From Eimeria necatrix (taxonomy: Eukaryota; Apicomplexa; Conoidasida; Eucoccidiorida; Eimeriidae): a stretch of DNA of 64,000 bases. Positions 31,305 through 44,650 of this stretch are shown piece by piece. The number at the start of each line of letters is the position of its first letter. Positions within the stretch are counted from its first letter, which is position 1. The stretch lies in assembly GCF_000499385.1 (NCBI RefSeq), contig NW_013654299.1, positions 1 to 64,000 on the forward strand. The letters are read 5' to 3'. The notes under the pieces were generated by a model. It did not search any database. It saw only the letters and a program-made list of their open reading frames with translations, and was not told the DNA's origin. Position numbers and translations under genes: made by a program.

Positions 31305-34300
31305 ATGGGGATCAGCCGGTTTTATCGGTGGCTCTCGGAGCGGTACCCGCTCATAAACGAGAAGATTGATGCCGCCTCAATCCCCACCTTTGACAACTTG
31401 TATTTAGACATGAATGGGATTCTGCACAATTGCAGTCATGGGAACTCAGGCAAGAACATAATGAAGGGCTGCGAGCGCTGCAGTGCAAAATAGGAAAGGA
31501 CACAGACTCTGGTGCAAGGGGCGGTAGCTGATTGGTGTGTTTCTTGCTTATGGCCGCGCTGCTAAGCCCACTGAGCTGCCTTTTTAACAGATCTTTATGT
31601 ATTTGTTTATCCTTGGTGTCTGTTTGCAGGGGGCATGCTGCACAGAAACGAAGATGTGATGTGGCAGTCCGTCTTTGCAGCCTTAGACCTTGTTATTTCA
31701 ACTATATCACCTCGCAAGCTTTTATACCTTGCGGCTGATGGCGTCGCTCCTCGAGCGAAAATGAATCAGCAGGTAAAGCCTCCGCCACATTCGACCTTCA
31801 GAGCAGTCACTAGTAATAGCCTTCATTCCTTTTCCAGTGCATTTCCTCTCGAAGAAAGCAGCATTTGCTCTGCGGGGCAGTTGCTGCTACTGCTACTGCT
31901 GCTGCTGTTGCTGTGGATTACTGTGGCTTAGCGTGCTCGCCGCTACAGAGCCGCCAAGAGCGCAGATGAAACAGCTGAGGCCCAAGAGAGGCAACGCCTT
32001 GCGGAGTTGAGAGCTGCCGAAGCCCGTGGGGCCCAAGAGGCAACTTGCCCTGCAGAAGAAAGTGCTTCTAGTGAATGGACTACAGTAGAAGGCCGCAGGT
32101 CGAGTTCGCAGAAAACGGGACCGCAGGCGCCGGCGAGATTCGACAGCAACTGCATTTCCCCGGGCACAGAGTTCATGGCTTCCTTCTTCCGCCATCTCCG
32201 CTTTTATTGCGAGAAAAAGTTCGAAGAAGACACGCGGTGGAGAGGCTTGAAAGTCCTGCTGTCTGGCCCTGATGTGCCGGGTGAGCTTTCTTTTGGGCTT
32301 TCTTCAGTACCACTACTGTTGGTGGGGAAATGTCCTTGAGAAGGAAAAGAGTGCTCTTTTAGCACGAGACAGAAGAGCCCAATCTACACATTCCAATTTA
32401 GTTTTTGTTACCCTAAGCGTGTGCATGTCTTGCTGGGTCTAGCCGTAACTTAGCCCATGCTGTAACTGAAGAAGACTGTAAAACCCCCCAAATGGCCGCT
32501 TTTTGTTACCCCCCTAAACACTGATTCCAGTCCTTGTTCTACTGCGTAAGTGCAGTCAGTGGCTCGAAGAAGTGTTTCGTTCGTTTCATCCACTCATCGT
32601 GTGAATTACCTTGAGGCGAACCTTATTGCTGCTGCAGGCGAGGGAGAGCACAAAATCATGGCGTACCTGCGTTGCTGTAAAGCTGCGGGCAATGCAGACC
32701 CAAACACTCGACATTGTCTGTACGGGCTTGATGCGGACTTGATAATGTTATGTAAGTCTAAGACCAACACCATTCAAGCTACTGCATACGGGACCAGCGC
32801 ATCAAATGCGCGCGGATGAACTGATATCGTAGGTACTTGAACATGTAGGTACTTGAACATAATTTTTGCATGCGCCTCGGCACAAACAGTCTCCTTTTGC
32901 ATTTCTGGCGTTTGTACACAGCTCTTGCATCCCATGAGCCTCAGTTTGCCCTACTGCGAGAAGAAGTCGTCTTTGGCCGTCCAACAACAGTGGATGCGGG
33001 AGGCAAAGTATGTCCCGCATCAATCTGGCACGGCCATAGGGGTTGTTTGCCAATATGAGCCTAATGGCTCACAAATGTCATCAATTTTCCTTTCTTGTGC
33101 TTTCTGTGGTTTGCCTGCGCCTCATTTGTTGCTCCAAAGATTTTCAACTGCCGTAAAATTTGTGCAGTAAATGCTTCTAGCAAGAACTGCCCTGTGAAAC
33201 GGGGACGGAATAAAAAAACTGTTACCATCTAGATGCCACATCGGCGTTAGTAAAGTCACCGCTTTGAGTGCCTGCTGCGGGTTTGTGTCTGATAGATGCT
33301 GCGTGAGCCGGAGAAGTTGCAGTTACTGCACATATCACTGCTGCGCGAGTATTTAGCACTCGACCTCCTGCCGCCTACAGTGGACTACAGCATGCAGCAG
33401 CTGTCTTCGAGGCGTCAGGTTCTATCTCGCAAGGATTCCCTCTCATCACAAGAGAGGGGAGAATCCAGTGAGCAAATGGCACTGCAGCCGTTGGCCGAAA
33501 GATGTCCGAGCTCCCGCATCGAGAAGATGCTAGCATGTGCAAGCGAGGCTGAACGCGTCGTTGACGACTTTGTTATTTTCTGCTTTTTGGCGGGAAATGA
33601 CTTTCTTCCGCACACGTTTTCGACGGACATTGGTGAAAAGGGGCTTGACAGCATGATCATTTGCTACGGGCGCTTCTTAGCGGTACATGTTTCGCGTTCC
33701 TACAGGCGATGATCTGCTGCTGTAGCAACACATTTTCGAAATACTGCTCTGAAGCCGCCAGAAGAGCAGCCTTAGTGCAGTGCATGCGCGTTAGTTTAAA
33801 GAGTGCCTTTTACACCTTTCTGTTGGTGTGCCTGGTCAGGAGTACAGTGTACTTGCGGCAGCTGTAACAAGCACTACCCCTCTGGACGGACCGTGGCTTG
33901 TGGGCAGGTGCGGCCAGCTTAATCTTCTCAATTTGTACATTTTTCTAAAACTTTTTGTCGAGACTGTTGAGGATGTCAAGGTCGCAAGCAAGGGAGCAGA
34001 TTTACAGTGGCTTGCATCGAAGAAGGGTGGGGCGGAGCTGCCAAAGCAGGTACGCATCAGGCTCCGTTGAACCATCATCTTGAATGGCGCTCACAAGTTG
34101 TGCAATTATTGAAGTCCGCCGTCTTTTATCTTTGTGGAGTTTGCTACAGATTTTGCTCGACCTTTATGGAGGAGATCCGTGCAGAGCCTTCCGTGCAAAT
34201 TTCTACAGGCGAAAACTTGAATTCGACATCAACACAGAAGAAGGCCAAAACAAGCTTCAGTGCTTGTGCCGGAGCTACCTCGAAGGGCTCCAGTGGGTAG

Positions 34301-37300
34301 GAAGCAACCTGGGCTAGTTTGTCTGTGTCGCGGGAATTGTCACATGCTGGAACCAGACCGTGCTTTTTTTTTAACCGGAGCGCACAAACTTGCTTTGGCT
34401 TGCCCTGACCGGCTTCTAGAACCTTCTACTGTCCTTGATTTGTGGGCGCTTACAGGTTGCATATTACTATTTCCGGGGACCCGACGCGAGTGGGTGGCGG
34501 TGGTTTTATTGCTACCACTACGCTCCCTTCATGCGGGATTTGCTGAACTGCGACTTCTTCAAACCAACAGGGGGAAATGAGACCTGCAGTGCAGCTACGG
34601 GCCGGGCAGAAACGTGCAGTGACCTCTCATATCTTCTTCATCGTACTATTAACCTCCCTCAGGGAGAACCGTATTCTCCCTTCATGCAGCTCATCTCAAT
34701 CTTGCCACCCCAGTAAGTAGAGACGACAAGTTAGTTTGTAGCTTCTCTATTTGTTGGACCGCGAAGGAGCAAGCCGCCTCGGATGGTGGCACGCGCAGGT
34801 CCGCGGGGTTGCTGCCATTGGAGTTGCGCCATATTCTGACGAATCCGCCTCCTGAGCTGGCCCCATTTTTCCCGAATGATCTTCAAATCGATATGGAAGG
34901 GGTAAAGGTGCGTGAATGTTTTGCCGGAGCGACTTGGGCTCACTTTAGAGGCCTCCGGCCTCCTAGTGCGCATCTTGTCCCGCTAGCTGACGCAATCCCA
35001 CAATGCATTCGCTGCATTCTTCTGCCGCTAAAGGCGGGCGGCATTCAAGAACCTGGGCCTTGACACGTGGGGCATTGTTTGGGCTGCTTGCGCTCCTTCA
35101 CCGTGCTGTGTTGCAGGTCCCCTGGGGGGGCGTGACGCTGCTGCCATTTGTAGATGAATCGATACTCGAGCGCGTAGTGTCCCCTCTTTTGAGGAAACTA
35201 CCTCGTGAAGTCATGAAACGGAACGAAACTGGAAAAGTACTTCTGTTAATGAGAAGGGAGAACCAAAAGAGTGGGAGGCAGAATTCCGCGCCACTCGTCC
35301 GCCAAGACAGGGGCTTTTGCAGTGCTGGCGAGCTGTCTTGCTTGGACCCAGTGTATGAATGCCAGTGCTTGTTCTTCAAGCATAAAATTGTAAACAAGCA
35401 ACTTGGTGTTTTTCTAGACATTTGTAGCTTGTTAGACCGCATCAATGGCTCTCCCGAGGAATGTGGGGACAAAGAGAACTGCGTTTTCCCATCGTCTCTT
35501 CCTTTCGCGTTTCCTGACGTAGTTGGAAGCTGCGTGGTTGAGGAGGAGGTACTTGTACTACCCCCAAGATTGGTTTTGCGCTTCGAGGAAAGCAAAATTC
35601 TAAGCGTCCTGAAATATCTGAACCCTTTGGTCCAGGTCCAACAGCCCGACGCCCATATGGACATAAGGGCTACAATCAATGGCTACATCGCAGCATTGCG
35701 TTCAATCTTACAGTGTGTCGATTTGGCGTCACTGAGGGAAGGTTGTGCTGCACCGCTTCAGCTGGAGTCACTGCCAAAGCTGCATCCCACCGAGCAGGAG
35801 GTCCTTTTTCCAACGACGCCCCTACCAGGAGCTTCTCCGTCTGCCGCTGACTTGTCGCCATCCCTTCACTCAAAGTGCTTTTCCGTAAGGCAGCCATCAC
35901 AGAGAGCGGGATGGATTACATTTCTATGTTTCCAAGCTTTCTTCCTTTCGGCTCCGTGAAAATCTCCTTCCTTCGTACCTCGAACTTCACTCCAGCTTCT
36001 GTTGACTGGTTTGGTACCAGGCAGATATAGTACAGCCGCTTCTGATGTGTGAGTAATCGCTGAACTTCGCACCTGCATGCACTTGAAAACTATCTACTAT
36101 CGCTGTGCTTGCCGAGAAAGTCTGATGCGGTGATACCGGTGCATTTTTTTCAGTGGCGTCGCGGTACTGGGATAAAGGTTTTTCGCCGCGCATCGGCTAA
36201 CGAGTCCATCGTCTTGACAATTATGCCGTTTTCGAGGGAGGAACTACAGCGAGGTTCTGCAAGCACTTTTGTCGATTTATTCAAGCCGAGGAGTACTTTG
36301 GAAAAGCTGTTAAGAAGCAAGTTTGTCCTCTATGACTACCCATTCATCAAGGTGGCCACTCCCGTGAGCATCTTTTTTGGCTTTCCCTTTCAGCATACTA
36401 TACATTCTTGAAACCCCACCAAGCAGCGTTGGATGGGGTGCTTAAGCACTTACGACTGCAAGGGTGTGCTGCAGTGGTCACTGCGTGGGCCTTTTGGGAA
36501 AAATGCTAGTAGCCCAGGCTAATGCGAATCCACACACGACGGGTTACATGGCAGTTAGTGTCCGCGCTTTCTGAATAGCATGTGCAGATAGTGAACTGTT
36601 GCTGAAATATTTTTCCCCGATATAGTTTTTGGGGGTGCTGCAGGTTGCCGTGTGGCATCCGACTCTCTGCTATCCTATAGACTTCGCCAATGCTTTTCGA
36701 AGCGCTGAGTTTCCTACTCAGCCTACGGAACAGCTGCAAATGGTCGAGACGGAAAAGTGCCGCTTGCAACTGCAGGGAATTGAGGTTGCAGACGAAACGA
36801 CGGCCTTTACTTTCTTCAAGGAACGCACAGCCAGAACTAGAGCGGAGCAGGCCACTGACGAAGCGCGGAACATGCCGGTTTCTTGGGATCCAGATCAGGC
36901 TGCGGGTGGCCTGCGCGGGACAGAACAGTATGCAGGCCCAACAGCAATGCCCGTGGAACAACAGCTGCAGCAGCTTGCACAAGAAGTAACTTTGGCGCTA
37001 CCAGGAACAAGGCAGCAGCAGCTTTCTCGCATGTTCCACCCTGAGACTGCTTTGTCCACCATTCTTGTTGAATTGCGGCCACTAGAAGATATAGCGATAG
37101 AAGAACAGCTGCTGGAAGCAAAACTGAGCAGCAGCAGCGACGGAAGTGTGACTCGTTCAAAAGAGAGGGAGCTGAGACCCACTGCTCGCGTTCATTTTCG
37201 CTATGCACGAGACACGGTTTTCCGTCTGCTGCCGCTCGTGGTAGCGCCGTCAAGTACTCTCTTGGAAAGCCTGCAACACTGTCACCAGGGAATTGTAGAA

Positions 37301-40300
37301 GCGCTTGAGGCTCACAGGAAAAATAGATGGACAAAGGGAGACGACGTGTTCTTCGTCGCACCAGCAGGGAATGAGCAGTTGCCTGCCGGCTCGATCGGCC
37401 TCTTGGAGAGCTCTCCCAGCCCTGAGGCGTCCCATCTTTATGTGCGCGTTTCTTCATGGCAAAACGAACCACCAGAGCTCCAGTTACAGCTTGAAGATGC
37501 CTGCAGGGCAATATGTCCAACCGTCGCAGTGCGTCAATGTTCCCTTCCCGTCCAACAAAAAGAAAAAAATATATCAGTTTCAGACGCTGTGTGGTTGAAA
37601 CGAGGCTCTGCATGAATGGCACTAAGGTGGCGGTTTGCTTTTTTTATTGCAGGAAAGGCCTTATACACTCGAACAGGCCGCACACCTCATGGGCGTTACG
37701 CCCGCTGCTGCGTTTCAAGTTTTTTCTTCAATCTTCCTCAAGGAAGGAGACAATATCTACGTAGGCTGGCAAGCGTAATCTCAAATAGCAGCTTCTATGT
37801 CGCTTTGCACTCAGTATGTCGGGCTGCTGCTGTTCATAACTCTCCGCATTTTTTGGCGATGTGCTCCTTAGCAACACTGTTTGACGAGGTCACTATTTTC
37901 ACACTACGGAGCGCTGTGCAGGACAGCGCACTCCTATATGACACTAGAAATGCTTGTGAAGCACGTCCAGTCATCTTACTTGTAAGGGCCCCGCTTCTTG
38001 TGCATGCGTTGGTCTACAGGACTGTGGCCTACACATAGCTATCTTCGTAGAGAAAACTCGCGAGCCTGCCTACGTTCTTACATTTTCTCTGCCATGGCCC
38101 CGCCTCTATCAACGTGGTTCTTGCCGATGTGTGGCACTTTCAAGCCGCCATATCAGAACTACGGAACAGCAGTTACCACAGCTTGTGAACTGGTCAATGA
38201 GTTTAACACTGCACTTATAGGGCCTGGTTTTCAGTATAAAGCACCGGTTGCTTTTTTTTTGTGAGCAGCTCGTTGCAGCTCTCATCTATTCACTTCACGT
38301 GCAGTTATGCTAGGAAAGCAACTGCTGGAGTCTTTCCCTGCACTAAAACAGGCATTGGATGAGGTTAGTCATTTTTTAGTTTGCCTTCCGTCCTCGCGAT
38401 GCTGAAGGTCACTTTTGAGCTTCGCGTGGGTTGGACAGTGCACATGTGAGCATTCAATCCTGTGTACTGTTCTTCTGCAGAAGTGCAAATCGGCGAGAAG
38501 CTGCTTCGCAAACTGTCATCTAAAGGCATCTGAAGTCTTCAGTACATCGCCCGAACCAGCCTTCCTTGCAAGTCGCTTGGCGTCAATGGCGGCGCAGGCT
38601 CCTTCACGCCGAGCGAAAGCAGTGACCAGTGAATATGCGTGGGCCTCGGATTCGAGTAAGTTGTTGTGTGCTGCGCGATCGTTGCTGCGTAGAGTATACA
38701 TTGTGCTTTGTGAGAGATACGCAAGGCAGGCATGAAACGATGGATTGCCCTCAAGTCGCTGCCCTGTGGATCTCCTCTTTCGCTGAACTCAGTGGTTGCA
38801 AATGCAAACGGTGCGATTGTGTACAGTTTTAAAGAGGCTAGATGCGGAACGCGAGAGGCTAACTGCAGGGCTGCCTCACGCTCAGTCGGTCGTACTTCCT
38901 GTGGATGAGAGCAGCTGCGTCCTAGCAGCAGATCTGCTGGCAATTCAGAAGTACATCGTGACAGGCATGTTACCCTACTCCTCTTACCTTTCAGTTATGG
39001 TCCTGCTTTTTGCACGTCTGAGGTGACTGCTCGGGCGCTCGCTGCTTCCTTATGATCTTCAGCTGCGATATTTGTGGCCTCGTGAACTACTACGCAGTGG
39101 CTCCCTCTGGCTAAGTAGACAAGCTTATTGCCTGTGGCTTCGCGATTAGGAAGCTGTGTAAATGGATTGTTCAATCAACTTTCTTTGTACTCAGGTTTCC
39201 TCCGTTTAGAAAGAGTCCAGCGAGCAAACAAGGGAAAGTACAGATTTGTGTTTGCATTAATGACATTTTTGGGGCAGCGTGTGGCATACGCGCGGTTCCG
39301 TGGCTTGGTTCGCCAAGGCGCTCGCGGCACAGCGTGTGGATTTGCGTCGAAGTTCGGCGGCTGCGGAATTAATTGTAAATACGTTGACGATGGCACGGCG
39401 GCGCCAAGTGCAGACGGGTCGCCTGAATCGTCGTTCTTCCCCACCTCCACGGGCTCTACGTACTTCGATCCCGTAGTGATACAGCTCGAGCTAAGGAATA
39501 CCCTAAACTTGGTGGGAGGAAGCTCGAAGCAGCAAAGTCAGCAGCGTGGACAGCAGGAAGCCATGATCAGGACGGAGGATGATGCCCAGCGTATTTTTGC
39601 TCAGCTCAGCAGAGAAGATAAAGTAACACTATTTCAAAGGCAGCTTGCGATCCTTGAGGACTTATGCATTGAGGTGCAGCTAGATGATCCGTGTCTCGGT
39701 AAGTCATTCACCACTTTATTGCTAATTTTCTGAGCACTTCCATCAGAATACCATGCCGCCTTTTTCTCCACAAACAGTGTCGATCTTTTCTGCACCGTGA
39801 ACAATGCAGGAGCTGGTGATGGGAACGGACGCCTCGAAAGTCTGCGAATGCTTCTTTGTCCTGCGAGTCACTGGCTGCCAATTGTCCGTAGGGTGAGTTT
39901 GGCTTGCAGTCATTTTAAAGCATGCATGACAAACTTGCTGAAATGTACTGGTGTCAGGCTGCGCCGAAGCTGTCGAAGCGTAGGCGCCTTTGTTACAGCG
40001 CTTGAGTTGCTTTAGACCAAAGCTGCATTGTTGTATTCTTTGCACCGATGTCTCGCCAGCGTTTGCATTTCCCTGACATCGTTCACAATAGGTTTCACAT
40101 TTGAACAGCACATTCACGTTTGACGAAAGTAATTTATGTCAGCATAAAAGTTGTAAGTAGGAAGCCGCTTGTACCTATTTCTTACTCCCTCTATTTTTCA
40201 CGCGCTTCAGCAGCGCTAAGTGCTGTGGCCTGGTAATATCTGTGCGTCCTCTCTTACCTCCATGCTTCTGCATCAGGGCTGCTGCTTTGCTGCCTAGTGC

Positions 40301-41120
40301 TTCGAATTCATGGTATTGAGACTGAGCTGGTAGTGATTTTGGTCGTTTCGATAGCAGCTCTATAGTACACTTTGATTGATCCCGCGGGTGCCGTTGTAGA
40401 TGCTTATTGAATTTGACGCCCCAGTAGTTAATTCTGTGCGGCATTTTTGACGGATCTTGTTTTTCTGCTAAGGTACAGTTACCAGCAGGAGAAAAAGCAC
40501 CCAGAATCCCTCGCGCTCCTGGAATAGGTGACATAGAAACACATAGCGCAAGCCGTAATCTGGCTCCGAACCGCGTGCTGCATCGTAAACAGTTTCAGGA
40601 GGGACAACATTCGCCGACGCATGCTTTGGAGAGAGGAAATCAGATACCTTTGCTCCGACCTCGACGCGCAGGGCTATCATCTGATCAACAGTCTCAGCGA
40701 GGACCATCTATGCCACTACGAGGACAGCAGTTACCTTTAAAGCAACCCCGAGGAGGGCAGCAGATGCCATCACAGCATCTCCAAAGCGCCGATTTACACG
40801 GACGGAGCTTTAATCTGCCGACACAACACAGACAGGCTCGACCGTCGGGCGTATCTAGAAGCAATAGAAATCAGTGTCCGGGCGTTGGCAAGGGACAACA
40901 TTCTGGGAGCTCTGTGGCTGAAGCCCCCGTGCGTCCTATGCAGCAGCCACAGGATTCATTGCCGACAACTCAGCAGCACCCTTGGCAACCAGCTTCATCC
41001 AGGCAGAGTGAACGGAGTACTCCTGCACAAGTTACTAACAGATCAAGGGAGCAAGAACTTGCAGCAAAGGGCAACGCTCTACTTGCCATGTTACGGGCAG
41101 GAAGGCCTAGCACAAGCTGA
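31305..41120 (+). CDS. XRN1: XRN1-type 5'-3' exoribonuclease, about 20 exons
   Basis: Degrades 5'-monophosphorylated RNA in cytoplasmic mRNA decay. The start [18 protein letters not shown] is at ATG 31305. Exons with agreeing phases: 31305-31449, 31630-31772, 31932-32280, 32638-32751, 32922-33007, 33296-33682, 33840-34049, 34150-34296, 34456-34712, 34799-34907, 35117-35884, 36154-36363, 36644-37528 and 37653-37774. Further coding pieces lie near 38304-38361, 38483-38655 and 38835-38960; then 39278-39698, 39747-39892 and 40479-41120. Catalytic acidic motifs are intact: [48 protein letters not shown] and [34 protein letters not shown] and [14 protein letters not shown] follow. [18 protein letters not shown] is the SH3-like strand of XRN1. 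No XRN2-type zinc knuckle is seen. The tail is Gln/Arg-rich, ending [13 protein letters not shown]. Exons between 37775 and 39277 are unresolved. Confidence 0.9.
31450..31629 (+). other. GC-AG intron 1 of the XRN1 gene
   Basis: The only phase-consistent join between HNCSHGNS and [12 protein letters not shown] uses donor CAG|GCAAGA and acceptor TTTGCAG. CAG|GCAAG is the standard consensus of the minor GC-AG intron class. No GT donor is available in frame at this point. Confidence 0.72.
39893..40478 (+). other. Last intron of the XRN1 gene
   Basis: Donor AGG|GTGAGT and acceptor GGTACAG|TTA, phase 0 on both sides, joining WLPIVRR to [15 protein letters not shown]. No other feature is seen in this stretch. 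Confidence 0.65.
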
Positions 41121-44100
41121 AGTCGTGCGTGGAGCATCCACTCAGAGTTATCTGCAACCCCTTCGTGAAATGCTTGAATAACGTCGTCCGAAGCATCATT
41201 TGTCATCTTTTGATCTTCAAAATGCAGAATCAGCCATAATAAAAGTAGCCGATCAAATGCTAATGGACTTCTACGGTCAACCGCTTCAACGGAATCAACG
41301 CGGTGGTTGCCCCTTAGAAACAGTCACTTGCGTCCCCAGTATGCGGACCGCTGAAGTGAGAGCCTTCCGTTTCCTGCCAAGGAACAAAATGACGCAGCAG
41401 TTGATTCAAGAGACGCGTAGCTTATAGCCAAGTGGGATTTCCGTGGGAGTGTGAGCTATGCAAGGTGGCTCTTGTCGTTCCCGGCCGGCACTTTACCAAG
41501 ATCATTTCAATCACATGTTTTTTGACTTACAATTCGCAATATTACGGCCGACTCTATGCAGCGGCGGATGCATTCTGAGCCACATTCGAGACACCCAAAG
41601 AATACATTTCTTATGCAAGAGCAGCATGCTGAAAAGCATAAAGCAAAGCAGTGGCGGAATATTCCTGTAGTCAGCAAGTGATTCATACCTGTGGCCCCAT
41701 TATCGAGGGTGCCAAACATTTAGCCAGCTGTAACGAGAAGCCGCTAAACTACAGAGAACGCACGGTTACATTAGTATGAGATGTGCCTTGCCGATACCAG
41801 AGATATGCCGGGCAATCCGCTAGCGAATATAGACAACCGCAGCCAGCTAACTTTGTTCCTGTAGCACTTGTAGAGATCTTTCCTCAATGAGAACTTCTGG
41901 CGTAATATGGCATTTGGAGTCAGTGACAGGGTTCTAATCGAATGTCACTAGGTGCGGAAATATGCGTGGGGTATCTAGCTGTGTAATCTGGTCTACGCGC
42001 GTAACAGTGATGTGGCGGCTTGTGTCGCTCTTTTGTGACTTTCTTTTGCCACGATTCGAACGCTTCTGGTGTTGCGGTCCCTTCCATGCGTGTTTTCTTG
42101 TTGTCTCGCTCAGGCAGCTCGTCTAAAGACGAATGCTAGTGACTTGGTGTAGGGCGTAGTGGTTTTGTAATTCTTATTGCGGATTCTTGTATCTCTCGTT
42201 ACAGCATCAATAGTGGTGAGGTAGGAGCAAGGCCATACTTCGGCTTTCGGCTTGCTTGCTCCCTTTCGCATGCGCCGTGAAATTTAGGACAGTGGCACGT
42301 CCCTGAATGACTTTAGGCGTTTGAAGTATTAGAGCGAGTAAAGGTAGTGCTGCCGTTTCTCCATTATGTTGTATGATTAACTTTTGGCCCCAACTGGCTA
42401 TTCTGCCTAACAGCGGCAGCCTTCGTATGGTGTGGCAGTATTTTTTCTGTGGTGTAACAGTTCGGCCATGTGCCAGATGCGTAGAGAAGCCGGAAAAGTT
42501 AGTGTATTTAGATAAAAACCTCGTGATGGAGGTGCGATGATGAGCTCACTCAACGATAAGTTTTCCTACAAGCGATTTCTTACTGCTTGAAGGCTATTCT
42601 GCGCTTGCGACTACCACAATGTTGCCCACGTCGGCCTTCAGAGCTGTGGAAGTCTATGAAAGTATGCCATTCGCCTTTTCGCACATGGTGAGTCACCCAA
42701 AGTGCCCTATCTATTAGCAGATAGCTCAATCTCTCGTGGAAGGACAAATTATTCATTTCCACGGATAAACGTACATGATATGAAGAGGCATGCCGATGTA
42801 ATAGAAACAACACGGGAATTTGTAGCTAGCGGCGAGTGACACGAATAGCCATTTCACCCATCTATTTGGAATCTCGACGCTTTTCTTGAGACCAGTTTTG
42901 AAGTGTTTTTGCAGGTTGGTGCCCAGTTGCGTGCGTGTCTGGTGCGCGCCGGAGAGTTTCCTTCTCCTGGGTGCATCGGCGCGAATTTGGTATTATTTTC
43001 TATGCAGTGGAAGCTAGTCCGCCAGTAGAATAGCTTTAGAGGTCCTTACTGAGTGCGGACAGAAACTCTTACACAGCCACTCCCAACTACAAGGGGGTTC
43101 AACGCAGTTCTTCGCCTGTGTTACAGGGTGGCTGCTATGATCGGACTCTGCATTTAATGTGGAGGTTTCTGACGCAGAAGCTGTGGCAACATTCCATGTT
43201 GAAATTTGACCACAGAAAATGCGGCAGAAGCTGCGCCTGAGTCCTCTGAGTTCAGCCTGGCAGCTGATACTGGGTTCTGTGAATGCAGCGAGCTGTAGTT
43301 TTTTATTTATGTTGGGTGATGTAAACTGGGCAGCGCTCTATAAGACAAATGCTGCTGGCCTTTTCCGCAATTGCAATGGTCACACTAAGCCTTACGAGTG
43401 GCAATAGGGTAGTGTGCTAGGAGAGGAATCGCAAGATCTATCATGGCGTCTCCCATGGCTACCAGGTCAACGCTGCCAGCCAGTCAGTGAGGCCCCACCC
43501 TTCTCATTCCGTCCATGAATTACAATCAGTGTCGCAGCGGAAGTTTTTCGTTGTTGCTTGCTCAGCTACGCTAACAGAACCCTGTTAAATATATACATAT
43601 TCGAAGCTACTGCAGAATCTGTAGGCGGGCCGGTGGATGCTGCGGAGGATTCGCTAGCTCAGCCAATATCATGCCCCTAACAACTGCCCCTAACAACAAT
43701 TATAAATCATTGGTTTAGCACGGGCTAACTTCCTAACCATCAAAGCAGCAAGAAAATCCACGACGGGGATTCTTGGAATGAGGAGGCAATTGCATGGGAA
43801 TGCTACAATGCTAAACGGACTGAGCAAGAGGGCTACGCTCCAAGCTTTCGCAATGTATTTATGAGAAACTCATAACACCGGCAATCCCGTTTAATGAAGC
43901 TCTGCTGGAAAACACACCACGATACTCAAAAGGTCACCCAAGACAAACTACACGCCCACAAGGTTTACCCTCCGCAATCTTTGTTAAAAATGGGAGGAAA
44001 GTTGGTACAGAATTCGTTAATGTAAGGAACTAACCCGATCCCTCACTGTGGAAACTCGACGAAAGTGGAACGTTCAAGAGTACACCAGAAAAGGACGTGG

Positions 44101-44650
44101 ACCCGTCCAGCCTGATCTCGTAAAGCTTAGCACTGCAGGAAATCGTCACACCACGATGTGGCACAGATGAGGCCAGAATTAGGCTCAGGGCTGAAGGTGT
44201 AGAACAAGTAAGACAAACAGCAGCACTTAGTGAAGGCGCAAAGCTCGAGTTTTGAAACTAGACAAGCCCTAAACGCCGGATCAACTCTGCAATTCTGAGG
44301 CGAATTAGAGATATCTGGAATTCAGGGGAAGTCAAGCAGCTCCGCAAAATACAGCAGTAAAGCCGAATCTAATTCCAAAAATTTTCAGAACAAGTGCGTA
44401 GAACTGTAACTCATACTCAGCTACACAGGTCCGTCCAGTAGGCATCTACTACGAACGCGCTACTGTGCTGTTGGTGTTCACGTGCTGTGACCCCCTGTTT
44501 GTTCATACGCTTCCGTCCCTAGTATACCTTGTGTTCCTTGATAAATGGTTTAAAATAATGCTAGGTAGTTCTTTACTATTTTGAATTTGAGCTTGCTAAC
44601 CTTTCACTGGCTCGCTCGCCGTTTCCATCCCTCATCTCCGCGCCATCGTC
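41121..44650. other. About 3.5 kb without a recognisable gene
   Basis: Complex, low-repeat sequence with only short unrelated open frames (for example 42580-42813 minus and 43219-43407 plus). No RNA-gene pattern or family motif is seen. It follows the XRN1 stop and should contain its 3' UTR and the promoter of the glutaredoxin-like gene. Confidence 0.5.

Noticed and set aside
36837..37622. Long minus-strand frame inside XRN1 exons
   Set aside because: Shadow of XRN1 exon 13, which joins in phase with conserved flanking exons.
31305..41120. XRN2/RAT1 instead of XRN1
   Set aside because: No CX2CX4HX4C zinc knuckle after the catalytic core, and an XRN1-type SH3-like strand is present near 39280.
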